Below are positions 26,340-35,215 of a stretch of DNA of 64,000 nt, in pieces. This stretch comes from Gammaproteobacteria bacterium (GTDB lineage: Bacteria; Pseudomonadota; Gammaproteobacteria; Nevskiales; Nevskiaceae). The stretch covers positions 62,001 to 126,000 of the forward strand of contig JAPLSB010000023.1 in NCBI GenBank assembly GCA_026398875.1, read 5' to 3'. The notes beneath the pieces are model-generated. The model did no database searches. It was given only the letters and a program-made list of their open reading frames with translations, and was not told the origin of the DNA. A program made the position numbers and the translations under genes. The stretch's first letter is position 1. Every line of letters starts with the position of its first letter.

Positions 26340-28915
26340 TCCTCAAACGTCACCCTGATCCTGTGGTCGCTGCGCTGGAATTGCTGGCCCGCAAGTGGAA
26401 CCCCGCACACCGTCCGCCGCGGGCAATCGCCCTGCCCGACGATGCGCCACTGAGCATTCCTGCATCGCTGAAGACTGGCAACGTCACCGGCGCCTACCTG
26501 CGGGGGATTGATCCGGCATCGCTGCCAGCGTCGGAAGCCTGGCAAGGCTGCGACTTGCGCGGGCCGACTACTGCGCCGATCAGCGACAACTCGGCGTGGC
26601 ACTCGTTATCGCTTGCAAGTCGACTCGCCGCATCGTCGAACCGCGCGGACTGGCCACATCTGTCGGCGCCGAGAGAACTGTCAACCGCCCATGCCAACGC
26701 GTTGTCGAGCGTTGCGTTCAGCGCCGACGGCCGCTGGTTGGCGAGTGGGAGTCGGGACAAGACTGTCCGGCTGTGGTCACTTGACGGCAGCGGGGGGGCG
26801 CGAGTGCAGGCGACGCTAAAAGGCCATGACAACGGGGTGTCGAGTATTGCGTTCAGCGCCGACGGCCGCTGGCTAGCGAGCGGGAGCGCTGACGATACGG
26901 TCCGACTGTGGTTGCTGGACGGCAGCGGAGGTGCGCGGGCTCAGGCGACGCTGGAAGGCCATGACCACCGGGTGTCGAGCGTTGCGTTCAGCGCCGACTG
27001 CCGCTGGCTGGCGAGCGGGAGCGAGGACAACACCGTCCGGCTTTGGTCGCTGGACGGTAGCGGACGCGCGGTGGCGCAGGCGATGCTGGAAGCGCATGAC
27101 TTTCCTGTGACGAGCGTTGCGTTCAGCGTGGACGGCCGCTGGCTGGCAAGCGGGAGCGGTGACGGTACCGTCCGGCTGTGGTCGCTGGACGGCAGCGGAG
27201 GCGCGCGGGCGCAGGCGACGCTAAAAGGCCATGACATCGGGGAGACGACCGTTGCGTTCAGCGCTGACGGCCGCTGGCTGGCGAGCGGGGGCCACGACAA
27301 GACCATCCGGCTGTGGTCGCTGGACGGCAGCGGAGGCGTGCGGACTCAGGTGACGCTAGAAGGGCACGGCTATGCGGTTATAAGCGTTGCGTTCAGCGCC
27401 GACGGCCGCTGGCTGGCGAGCGGGAGCTGGGACCAAACCATATGTTTGTGGGCGCTGGACGGCAGCGGAGGTGCGCGGGCGCAAGCGACGCTGCAAGGCC
27501 ATGGCGGTGGGGTGATTAGCGTTGCGTTCAGCACCGACGGTCGCTGGCTGGCAAGCGGGAGCGATGATGAGACCGTTCGGCTCTGGTCGCTGGACGGCAG
27601 CGGAGGCGCGCGGCCGCAGGCGACCCTAAAAGGGCATGGCAGCAGCATGAAGGGGGTTGCGTTCAGCTCCGATGGCCGCTGGCTGGCGAGTGGGAGTCGC
27701 GACAAGACCGTCCGGCTGTGGTCGCTGGACGGCAGCGGAGGCGTGCGGGCGCAGGCGATGCTGGAAGGGCATGGCCACTGGATGACTAGCGTTGCGTTCA
27801 GCGCTGATGGCCGCTGGCTGGCGAGCGGGAGTCGGGACCAGACCGTCCGGCTGTGGTCGCTGGACGGCAGCGGGGGCGCGCGGGCGCAGGTAACGCTGGA
27901 AGGGCATGGCAACGCCGTGATGAGCGTTGCGTTCAGTCCCGACGGCCGCTGGCTGGCGAGCGGGGGTTGGGACCAGACCGTCCGGCTGTGGTCGCTGGAC
28001 GGCAGCGGAGGCGCGCGGGCGCAGGCGACGCTGAATGGCCATAGCAACCCGGTGATGAGCGTTGCATTCAGCGCCGACGGGTGCTGGCTGGCGAGCGGGA
28101 GCGGGAGCGGGAGCGGGGACCCGACCGTCCGACTGTGGAGGCTGGACGGCAGCGGAGGCGCGCGGGCGCACGCGACGCTGAAAGGCCATAGCAACGCGGT
28201 GATGAGCGTTGCGTTCAGCGCAGACGGCCGCTGGCTGGCTAGCGGCAGCATCGACAAAACCGTCCGGCTGTGGTCGCTGGACGGCAGCGGAGGCGCACGG
28301 GCGCAGGCGACGCTCGAAGGGCATGGCAAATGGATGTTGAGCGTTGCGTTCAGCGCAGACGGCCGCTGGCTGGCGAGCGGGAGCGCTGACGATACCGTTC
28401 GGCTTTGGTCACTGGACGGTAGCGGAGGCGCGCGGGCGCTGGCGACGCTGGAAGGACATGCCGGGGCGGTTACTTCGGTCGCCGTGAATTGGAGAGACGG
28501 CCTTTCGGCGAATGCACTTGTCGCCAGCAGCGGCGAGGATGGGCAACTCCGGCTGTGGAGCCTTGACGCGTCGATTGCACCCGCTCGCGTCGACGTGGTC
28601 TACGGTCCGCTGATGTTCATCGACGCGACAAACCCCGACTACTGGACGGTTCGCCGAACGGACGGCGAAGCCTGGCAAGTGATCGAGCGTGAAGGACAGC
28701 CACCACTAGCCGCCGATCCGGAGCTGTACTCATGGCTCAGCTTCTTCGGCGGTGATTGGGGCTGGTTCCCGGTGTTCGACGTGCCGCCGGAATGGCTGCA
28801 ATGGAGCGACGATCGGCGCGAGGTCGTTATCGAACGTCGCCAACACACGGCCGAAGAATTGGCTGCGTGGTACGACCGCGAGTTCGGCCCCGCTGCGCTA
28901 GGCACGGCCACTTGA
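26336..28915 (+). CDS. WD40-repeat protein with 13 near-identical blades plus one divergent
   Basis: 859 residues. After a unique N-terminal region (1-122) come 13 units of 45 residues (unit 11 has 49) with the core VAFSADGRWLASGS-D-TVRLWSLDGSGGAR, then a 14th diverged unit (about 712-753) and a unique C-terminal domain (about 755-859) rich in Trp. Fourteen WD units fit two seven-bladed propellers. Variation between units is confined to residues 1-3, 17-20, 40 and 43-45, which lie in loops; the framework is almost invariant. No signal peptide or enzyme motif. It is translationally coupled to the KAP gene (ATGA at 26336), and a JetD-like gene follows after 10 bases. Likely the recognition or scaffold subunit; this is inference. 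Confidence 0.88.
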   Translation: MILKRHPDPVVAALELLARKWNPAHRPPRAIALPDDAPLSIPASLKTGNVTGAYLRGIDPASLPASEAWQGCDLRGPTTAPISDNSAWHSLSLASRLAASSNRADWPHLSAPRELSTAHANALSSVAFSADGRWLASGSRDKTVRLWSLDGSGGARVQATLKGHDNGVSSIAFSADGRWLASGSADDTVRLWLLDGSGGARAQATLEGHDHRVSSVAFSADCRWLASGSEDNTVRLWSLDGSGRAVAQAMLEAHDFPVTSVAFSVDGRWLASGSGDGTVRLWSLDGSGGARAQATLKGHDIGETTVAFSADGRWLASGGHDKTIRLWSLDGSGGVRTQVTLEGHGYAVISVAFSADGRWLASGSWDQTICLWALDGSGGARAQATLQGHGGGVISVAFSTDGRWLASGSDDETVRLWSLDGSGGARPQATLKGHGSSMKGVAFSSDGRWLASGSRDKTVRLWSLDGSGGVRAQAMLEGHGHWMTSVAFSADGRWLASGSRDQTVRLWSLDGSGGARAQVTLEGHGNAVMSVAFSPDGRWLASGGWDQTVRLWSLDGSGGARAQATLNGHSNPVMSVAFSADGCWLASGSGSGSGDPTVRLWRLDGSGGARAHATLKGHSNAVMSVAFSADGRWLASGSIDKTVRLWSLDGSGGARAQATLEGHGKWMLSVAFSADGRWLASGSADDTVRLWSLDGSGGARALATLEGHAGAVTSVAVNWRDGLSANALVASSGEDGQLRLWSLDASIAPARVDVVYGPLMFIDATNPDYWTVRRTDGEAWQVIEREGQPPLAADPELYSWLSFFGGDWGWFPVFDVPPEWLQWSDDRREVVIERRQHTAEELAAWYDREFGPAALGTAT
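26702..28468 (+). repeat. Tandem 135-bp DNA repeats coding WD40 blades (13 units)
   Basis: Units begin at 26702 and recur every 135 bases to 28052. The 11th unit is 147 bases because of an extra GGGAGC-type slippage tract (about 28096-28118), and units 12 and 13 start at 28199 and 28334. Neighbouring units are so alike at DNA level (shared GTTGCGTTCAGC, GACGGCCGCTGGCTGGCGAG and CTGGACGGCAGCGGAGGCGC) that recent expansion or ongoing gene conversion is implied. Copy number probably varies between strains. Confidence 0.93.
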
Positions 28916-28925
28916 CGCGCTCGCC

Positions 28926-29960
28926 GTGAGCAATGAGGTGCCAAATGGCTGCCTGCTCGCGCTCCTCGCCTCCCTGCGCGCCACCGGCCAGAAGCGGCTG
29001 ACGCAGCGCGAGATCCGGCAGGCCTTCACCGAGGCCTGTCCGGCGCTGGCCGCCGAGCCGGATGCCCGAGCCCGCTTGCAAGCCTTGCTGCTGGCGCTGG
29101 CGGCGCAGGGCACGATCCGCCTGCCAGACCCGAAGCGCTGGGACGACAGCCAAACCCCACCGCTGCCGAGCAGTCTGGAACTGCTGCGCGATCCAGCCGC
29201 CGGGCCGACCGAGGCGGCTGCGGGCTGGCATCCAGCGCTGGCGTTTGCCGCGATGGAACGGCAGCCGGCAGTGCGGGACGCGCTGCTGCAGCTCAACCGC
29301 TGGCTGCAGAGCGCGCCGTCGATGACGCCGCCGGTGCCGCTGCGCGAGCGTTCGCTGCATGTCTTTGGCGATCCGCAGGTGCTCGACGCGTTCCGGAGCC
29401 CCGACGGTTCGTTCGGCGGCCTGTTCGGCGGCCTGTTGCCGCTGGCCGCGATCGGCGTGATCGACACGCCGCTGCCGCTGGCGCACGAGATGCAGCCGGC
29501 CGCACTCGGCGCGCCGCTGCTGGTGCTGGAAAACCTGCACAGCTACGCCAGCGTGGCGCGCTGGAACGCCGAGACCCAGGCGCTTTCAGCCGTGGTCTAC
29601 GGCGGTGGTCCTGCGGTGCTGGCCGCGAGTGCCGCGTTGCGCACGCTGGCCGAGCGCAGTCGGGCATCGGCGCTGTTCTATGCCGGCGATCTCGATCCGG
29701 ACGGGCTGGCGATCCTGGCGCGTTTGCGCCAGCAACTGCCAGCGCTGCAGCCGCACCCGAACCTGTACCGCTGGCTGCTGCGCCATGGTCACCGCGCGCC
29801 GATGCGCAGCGCACCGGTCGGTGATCTGGCGCTTACCGACTGGCCAGCGGATCTGGCGCAGGCGATCGGCGCGCTGTTCGCCGGTGGCCAGCGCATCGCC
29901 CAGGAGAACTTCGGTACCCGGGAACTGCACGGCTGGTACCGCGCGCGACACGCTTCCTGA
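28926..29960 (+). CDS. JetD-like protein (DUF3322/DUF2220, TOPRIM-type)
   Basis: 344 residues. The N-terminal about 90 residues look like a winged-helix region (RLTQREIRQAF, then LLLALAAQGTIRLP). The C-terminal half has the DUF2220/TOPRIM pattern of JetD, the nuclease of Wadjet plasmid-defence systems: the acidic strand LVLENLHSY (Glu202), the Gly turn VVYGGGPAVL and FYAGDLDPDGLAIL (Asp255, Asp257, Asp259). JetD proteins are usually somewhat longer (about 380-400). No JetA, B or C gene is present; its partners are KAP and WD40. The start is GTG at 28926, 10 bases after the WD40 stop with no good SD, so translation probably depends on coupling. Confidence 0.75.
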   Translation: MSNEVPNGCLLALLASLRATGQKRLTQREIRQAFTEACPALAAEPDARARLQALLLALAAQGTIRLPDPKRWDDSQTPPLPSSLELLRDPAAGPTEAAAGWHPALAFAAMERQPAVRDALLQLNRWLQSAPSMTPPVPLRERSLHVFGDPQVLDAFRSPDGSFGGLFGGLLPLAAIGVIDTPLPLAHEMQPAALGAPLLVLENLHSYASVARWNAETQALSAVVYGGGPAVLAASAALRTLAERSRASALFYAGDLDPDGLAILARLRQQLPALQPHPNLYRWLLRHGHRAPMRSAPVGDLALTDWPADLAQAIGALFAGGQRIAQENFGTRELHGWYRARHAS

Positions 29961-30033
29961 CCGGCGGGCCGATGTATGGGAAAATCGCGCCGCCCGGCCT
30001 CCCGCCGCCGGGAAAAGCGAGCCGGTTTTCCGC

Positions 30034-30369
30034 ATGAGCACCCCCCAGCGCCTGTACCGCGTCACCTTCCTGAACCAGGGCAGCGTCTACGAGATCTACG
30101 CCCGCTCGGTCAGCCACGGGTCGATGATCGGTTTCGTCGAGATCGAAAAGCTGGTGTTCGGTGAACGCACGTCAATCCTCGTCGACCCCGGCGAGGAAAA
30201 GCTCAAGTCCGAGTTCGCCAACGTCACCCGCACCTTCGTGCCGGTACACGCCATCGTTCGCATCGATCAGGTCGACAAGGCCGGTGCCGCGCGGATCATG
30301 GCCGGTGGCGAGTCCGGCAAGGTCATGCCGTTCCCCGTGTTCACGCCGGGTGGCGACCATAAGCCCTGA
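30034..30369 (+). CDS. DUF1820 family protein
   Basis: 111 residues. It matches the small DUF1820 proteins common in gammaproteobacteria: LYRVTFLNQGSVYEIYARSVS at the start, GFVEIEKLVFGE, and an acidic region followed by VPVHAIVRIDQVDK. Function unknown; cytoplasmic by composition. The ATG at 30034 has only a weak SD. The metallo-beta-lactamase gene follows after 24 bases, so the two are likely co-transcribed. Confidence 0.85.
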   Translation: MSTPQRLYRVTFLNQGSVYEIYARSVSHGSMIGFVEIEKLVFGERTSILVDPGEEKLKSEFANVTRTFVPVHAIVRIDQVDKAGAARIMAGGESGKVMPFPVFTPGGDHKP

Positions 30370-30393
30370 TCCACTGTTCCGCGGTTGCCGCTG

Positions 30394-31155
30394 ATGCGCT
30401 TCGCTTATCTGGGCAGCGGCAGCAAGGGCAATGCGCTGGTTGTCGAGGCCGGCAGCACGCGCGTGCTGCTCGACTGCGGCCTGCCGCTGGTCGAGGTCGA
30501 TGCCCGTCTTGCCCGGCTGGGCTTGGCAGCGTCCGATCTGACCGCGATCGTCGTCACTCACGAGCATGGCGACCACATCGGCGGGGTGGCGAAACTGGCG
30601 CGCCGCAACCAGCTTCCGGTCTGGCTGACCGCCGGCACCCGCGCCGCCTGGAAGGCCGCGCCGGACGAATGGGTGCGCACGCTGACGCCGCACCGGCATC
30701 TGAGCATCGGTGATCTCGATGTGATGCCGTACCCGGTGCCGCACGATGCCCGCGAGCCCTGCCAGTACGTGTTCGGCCATGCCGGCCGCCGGGTCGGCGT
30801 ACTGACCGATGCCGGCAGCGTCACGCCGTACATGCGCGAAGTGCTGAGCGGCATCGACGCGCTGCTGCTGGAGTTCAACCACGACCGCGCGATGCTGATG
30901 AACGGGCCGTACCCGTCGTTCCTGAAACAGCGTGTGGCCGGCAACAAGGGTCACTTGAGCAACACCCAAGCTGCCGAACTGCTCGGCAGCCTCGATATTT
31001 CGCGGCTTCAGCACCTGGTGCTGACCCATCTGTCCGAAACCAACAACACCCCGGAACACGCGCTGGCCGCGGCGTCCGAAGTGCTTGGCGCGCAGCCCGA
31101 ATGGCTGGTCTGCGCCCACCAGGACGCCGGTCTCGACTGGCGTCACGTCAACTGA
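30394..31155 (+). CDS. Metallo-beta-lactamase-fold hydrolase (YycJ/WalJ type)
   Basis: 253 residues. The MBL metal motif [10 protein letters not shown] (about residue 53-62) is complete, followed by His, Asp (LTDAGSVTP) and a late His ([13 protein letters not shown]) in the order of the family. The opening [18 protein letters not shown] is typical of YycJ/WalJ-like proteins, which resemble 5' nucleases and are linked to DNA metabolism. purL starts 8 bases after the stop, so they share a transcript. The ATG at 30394 is used. Confidence 0.9.
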   Translation: MRFAYLGSGSKGNALVVEAGSTRVLLDCGLPLVEVDARLARLGLAASDLTAIVVTHEHGDHIGGVAKLARRNQLPVWLTAGTRAAWKAAPDEWVRTLTPHRHLSIGDLDVMPYPVPHDAREPCQYVFGHAGRRVGVLTDAGSVTPYMREVLSGIDALLLEFNHDRAMLMNGPYPSFLKQRVAGNKGHLSNTQAAELLGSLDISRLQHLVLTHLSETNNTPEHALAAASEVLGAQPEWLVCAHQDAGLDWRHVN

Positions 31156-31163
31156 GAAATCTG

Positions 31164-34100
31164 ATGAGCCTGCACATCCTCACCGGCGGTACCGCCCTGT
31201 CGCCTTTTCGCATCGAGCGCCTGCGCGCGAGCCTGGCGGCACACGCACCCGGCGTCACCGGCTTGCGGGCCCTGGACTTCTTCATGGTCGATGCCGACAA
31301 CGTCGACGAAGCCGCGCTGTGTCGGCTGCTGGAAGCGACGACTGATCCGCTGCCGACCGCCGACAGCGCCGTCTACATCGTGCCGCGCATCGGCACCTTG
31401 AGCCCGTGGTCGAGCAAGGCCACCGACATCGCCAAGGTCTGCGGGCTGAACGGCGTGAAGCGCGTCGAGCGCGGCCGCCTGTATCTACTCGATGGCGTGA
31501 AGGCGCTTCCGGCCGCAGCACTCGCTGACCTGCACGATCCGATGACCGAATCGGTGCTGACTGCAGTCGCCGATCTGCAGCATGTGTTCGCGACGGGCAC
31601 GCGCCGCAGCTTGCGCAGCGTCGATGTGCTGGCTGGTGGCCGTGAGGCGCTGGTCAACGCCAATCGCGACTGGGGTCTGGCGCTGTCGAGTGACGAGATC
31701 GATTACCTCGTTGCCCACTACACCGGCGCGGCCAAGAACCCGACCGATGCCGAGTTGATGATGTTCGCGCAGGTCAACAGCGAGCACTGCCGGCACAAGA
31801 TCTTCAATGCCGAATTCACTGTCGACGGCGCGGTTCAGCCAGATTCGCTGTTCGGCATGATCAAGCTGACCTACAAGGCTTCGCCCGAAGGTGTGTTGTC
31901 CGCCTACAAGGACAACGCCTCGGTGATCGAAGGCTTTGAGGCGATGCGCTTCTTCCCGGAAGCGGATCGGGTGTGGAAGGAACACCGCGAGCCGGTGCAC
32001 ATCCTGATGAAGGTCGAGACGCACAACCATCCGACCGGCATCTCGCCGGCACCGGGTGCCGCCACCGGCTCCGGCGGCGAAATCCGCGACGAAGCGGCCA
32101 CCGGCCGCGGCGGTCGTCCAAAGGCCGGCCTGTCCGGCTTCACGGTGTCGAATCTGCGGATTCCCGGTTTCGTGCAGCCCTGGGAGACGTCCCCGGAAGA
32201 AGCGTCGTTCAAGTGGAAGGATGGTCCTGTCGGGTCCGCAGCGCCGGCTCCCGCACCCACCCCTTCGGGCACCGTGTCGCCGGCGCACCTAGGCAAACCT
32301 TCCCGCATCGCCAGCGCGCTGCAGATCATGCTCGACGGCCCGATCGGTGCCGCCAGCTACAGCAACGAATTCGGCCGTCCGGTGCTGACCGGCTACTTCC
32401 GCAGCTACGAGCAGCAGCTGCCCGACGGCAGCATGCGCGGCTACCACAAGCCGATCATGATCGCCGGCGGCTACGGCAACATCCGCGGCCAGCATGTCGA
32501 GAAGCTCGCCGTGGTCGAAGGCGCGAAGCTGATCGTGCTCGGCGGCCCGGCGATGCTGATTGGCTTGGGCGGCGGCGCTGCCTCGTCGATGGCCACCGGC
32601 GCGTCGAGCGCCGAGCTGGACTTCGCCTCGGTGCAGCGCGCCAACCCGGAACTGGAGCGCCGCTGCCAGGAAGTGGTCGACCAGTGCTGGGCGCTGGGCG
32701 AAGCCAACCCGATCCTGTCGATCCACGATGTCGGCGCCGGCGGCATTTCCAACGCGCTGCCGGAACTGGTGCATGCCGACGACCGTGGCGGCCACTTCAA
32801 GCTGCGCGACGTGCTCAGTGCCGATGCCGCCTTGAGCCCGATGGAAATCTGGTGCAACGAATCGCAGGAGCGCTATGTGCTTGCGATCGCACCTGATTCC
32901 GTCGCCGTGCTCGCGGCGATGTGCGAGCGCGAGCGCTGCCCGTTCGCCGTCGTCGGCACCGCGACGGTCGAGCAGCAGCTGATCGTCGAGGACACGCTCG
33001 ATGGCAATCGGCCGGTCGACATGCCGATGCCGGTGCTGCTCGGCAAGCCGCCGAAGATGCAGCGCGGCACCACGCGCAAGCCGGCGATCTTCGCGCCGCT
33101 CGACTACCCCCTCTCCCCCCGGGAGAGGGCGGGGGTGAGGGAGGCTGCTGATGCAAGCGCGCCATCGTCGGGTGAGAAGGGCTTGAAGGCGTTCATCAAG
33201 TCGGCCGCCGAACGCGTGCTGAAGCTGCCGACGGTCGCGTCGAAGCAGTTCCTGATCACCATAGGCGACCGTACCGTCGGCGGCCTGACCGTGCGCGACC
33301 AGATGGTCGGCCCGTGGCAGACGCCGGTCGCCGATGTCGCGGTCACCGCGACCGGTTTCGAAGCAACGACGGGCGAAGCGATGGCGATGGGCGAACGCCC
33401 GACGATCGCGCTGCTGAACGCCGCGGCCAGCGCGCGGATGGCGGTTGCCGAATCGGTGCTGAACATCGCCGCTGCGCACATCACCAAGCTGTCCGATATC
33501 CGCCTGTCGGCGAACTGGATGGCGGCCTGCGGGCAGGGTGATGAGGACGCGCGCCTGTTCGACGCCGTCGAGGCCATCGGCCGCGAACTGTGCCCGGCGC
33601 TCGGCATCGCGATTCCGGTCGGCAAGGATTCGCTGTCGATGAAATCGGTCTGGCAGGAGAGCGGGGAGACGAGGACTCAGACCTCGCCGCTGAGTCTGGT
33701 CATCACCGCGTTTGCGCCGGTTGCCGACGTGCGCAAGACGCTGACGCCGCAGCTCAAGGCCGAAGCGGCCAGTCGGCTGATGCTGGTCGACCTCGGTGCC
33801 GGCAAGAACCGCCTCGGCGGCTCGGCACTGGCGCAGGTATTCGGTGCCGTCGGTGACATCGCACCGGATCTCGATGACCCGGCTCGCTTGAAGGCTGCGT
33901 TCGACTGGCTGCAAGCCATGAACGCAGCGGGCAAGCTGCTGGCCTATCACGACCGCTCCGACGGCGGCCTGTTCGCCACCCTGTGCGAGATGGCCTTCGC
34001 TGGCCGCAGCGGGATCGACGTGGCGCTCGACGCGCTTGGTCCCGATCCGGTCGCGTCACTCTTCAGCGAGGAACTCGGCTTCGTCGTCCAGCTGCGCTCG

Positions 34101-35177
34101 GCCGATGTCGATGCTGCGGTCGCCAGCGCCCGCGCCGCCGGCCTGCACGCCGGGCTGATCGGCGAATCCAGTGCCGACGAAAAGATCACCATCACCTTTG
34201 GTGGCAAGACGGTGTTCAGCGACGAAGTCCAGACGCTCTACCGCAACTGGGCCGAAACCAGCCATCGCATCGCGTCCCTGCGCGACAACCCGGACTGCAC
34301 GCGCGAAGAGTTCGACAGCGCCGGCGACATGGCCGATCCGGGCATCACCGTGAAGCTGACGTTCGATCCATCGGCACCGGTTGCCGCCGCGCATGTCGCC
34401 AAGCGCCCGAAGGTTGCCGTGCTGCGCGAGCAGGGCGTCAATGGCCAGGTCGAGATGGCCTACGGCTTTCACGCCGCCGGCTTCGATGCGGTGGACGTGC
34501 ACATGAGCGACATCCTCGAAGGCCGTGTGCAACTGGCGGACTTCGCCGGCTTCGCTGCTGCTGGCGGCTTCAGCTATGGCGACGTGCTCGGCGCGGGCCT
34601 GGGGTGGGCGCGCTCGATCCTGTTCAACGCGCGCGCCCGCGATGCCTTCGAAGGCTTCCTGGCCCGCGACGACCGCTTCGCCCTTGGTGTCTGCAACGGC
34701 TGCCAGATGATGGCCGCGCTTAAAGGCATCGTCCCCGGAGCCGAACACTGGCCGGCGTTCCGCCGCAACCGCAGCGAACAATTCGAAGCGCGCTGGAGCA
34801 TGGTCGAGCTGACCGAAAGCAAGTCGATGTTCTTCCAGGGCATGGCCGGCACCCGCATGCCGATCGCGGTTGCTCATGGCGAAGGCCGCGCGGAGTTCGG
34901 AAGCAGCGGCGATCAGGCTGCACTGGAAGCGGCCGGAGGTGTGGCGATGCGCTACATCGACAATCGCGGAAGAGTCGCAACGCGGTATCCGGCGAACCCG
35001 AACGGCTCACCGGCTGGCATCGCCTCGGTCACGAACAGAGATGGCCGCGTCACGATTCTGATGCCGCACCCGGAGCGCACGATTGCTGGCGTCACCGGCT
35101 CGTTCTGGCCGAAGGCCTGGGATGGCAAGACGCCGTGGTTCCGGATGTTCCAGAACGCGCGGGGGTTTGCGAAGTAA
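31164..35177 (+). CDS. purL: Phosphoribosylformylglycinamidine synthase PurL (single chain)
   Basis: 1337 residues; catalyses FGAR + Gln + ATP to FGAM in purine synthesis. FGAM synthase motifs: [37 protein letters not shown]; the C-terminal class-I glutaminase has GVCNGCQMM (nucleophile Cys) and PHPERTI (His). It is about 40 residues longer than E. coli PurL (1295). The extra length is in two places: an Ala/Pro-rich stretch coded by about 32190-32310, and a REP-derived stretch coded by 33107-33143 ([13 protein letters not shown]). Its last about 62 codons and terminator occur again at 37256-37467 beyond the RT island, so the current 3' end may have come with the island. Confidence 0.97.
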   Translation: MSLHILTGGTALSPFRIERLRASLAAHAPGVTGLRALDFFMVDADNVDEAALCRLLEATTDPLPTADSAVYIVPRIGTLSPWSSKATDIAKVCGLNGVKRVERGRLYLLDGVKALPAAALADLHDPMTESVLTAVADLQHVFATGTRRSLRSVDVLAGGREALVNANRDWGLALSSDEIDYLVAHYTGAAKNPTDAELMMFAQVNSEHCRHKIFNAEFTVDGAVQPDSLFGMIKLTYKASPEGVLSAYKDNASVIEGFEAMRFFPEADRVWKEHREPVHILMKVETHNHPTGISPAPGAATGSGGEIRDEAATGRGGRPKAGLSGFTVSNLRIPGFVQPWETSPEEASFKWKDGPVGSAAPAPAPTPSGTVSPAHLGKPSRIASALQIMLDGPIGAASYSNEFGRPVLTGYFRSYEQQLPDGSMRGYHKPIMIAGGYGNIRGQHVEKLAVVEGAKLIVLGGPAMLIGLGGGAASSMATGASSAELDFASVQRANPELERRCQEVVDQCWALGEANPILSIHDVGAGGISNALPELVHADDRGGHFKLRDVLSADAALSPMEIWCNESQERYVLAIAPDSVAVLAAMCERERCPFAVVGTATVEQQLIVEDTLDGNRPVDMPMPVLLGKPPKMQRGTTRKPAIFAPLDYPLSPRERAGVREAADASAPSSGEKGLKAFIKSAAERVLKLPTVASKQFLITIGDRTVGGLTVRDQMVGPWQTPVADVAVTATGFEATTGEAMAMGERPTIALLNAAASARMAVAESVLNIAAAHITKLSDIRLSANWMAACGQGDEDARLFDAVEAIGRELCPALGIAIPVGKDSLSMKSVWQESGETRTQTSPLSLVITAFAPVADVRKTLTPQLKAEAASRLMLVDLGAGKNRLGGSALAQVFGAVGDIAPDLDDPARLKAAFDWLQAMNAAGKLLAYHDRSDGGLFATLCEMAFAGRSGIDVALDALGPDPVASLFSEELGFVVQLRSADVDAAVASARAAGLHAGLIGESSADEKITITFGGKTVFSDEVQTLYRNWAETSHRIASLRDNPDCTREEFDSAGDMADPGITVKLTFDPSAPVAAAHVAKRPKVAVLREQGVNGQVEMAYGFHAAGFDAVDVHMSDILEGRVQLADFAGFAAAGGFSYGDVLGAGLGWARSILFNARARDAFEGFLARDDRFALGVCNGCQMMAALKGIVPGAEHWPAFRRNRSEQFEARWSMVELTESKSMFFQGMAGTRMPIAVAHGEGRAEFGSSGDQAALEAAGGVAMRYIDNRGRVATRYPANPNGSPAGIASVTNRDGRVTILMPHPERTIAGVTGSFWPKAWDGKTPWFRMFQNARGFAK
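33107..33143. repeat. REP palindrome inserted in frame within purL
   Basis: The sequence CCCCTCTCCCCCCGGGAGAG followed by GGCGGGGGTGAGGGAG is the same unit as the REP doublet after der (872-908), with one or two differences. It falls in the linker between PurL's [16 protein letters not shown] and the conserved [16 protein letters not shown], and is translated as [13 protein letters not shown] without breaking the frame. E. coli PurL has a shorter, unrelated linker here (from memory). Confidence 0.85.
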
Positions 35178-35200
35178 GGCGGGTCTAGACCCGCTTTGCT
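34991..35200 (+). repeat. Left copy of a ~210-bp direct repeat (purL 3' end + terminator)
   Basis: The last about 62 codons of purL plus the terminator palindrome recur at 37261-37470 with a constant offset of 2270 and no gaps. By my hand count about 188 of 210 positions agree. The pair frames the reverse-transcriptase region. Most coding differences are synonymous (four amino-acid changes seen: P/L, T/A, K/E, G/V), so the two copies look like purL tails from two related lineages rather than a decayed recent duplicate. Confidence 0.9.
35176..35197. terminator. Palindromic terminator of purL
   Basis: A hairpin built on GGCGGGTCTAGACCCGC overlaps the purL TAA. The copy at 37446-37467 is a perfect 22-base palindrome, while this one has lost one pairing near its end. 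There is no long T-run. It lies 19 bases from the convergent RT stop and may serve both genes. Confidence 0.65.
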
Positions 35201-35215
35201 GAGTTCAATTTGTGG

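Noticed and set aside
26702..28468. Regular repeats considered as CRISPR or minisatellite
   Set aside because: The 135-bp period keeps frame and encodes WD40 blades; no spacer-repeat structure.
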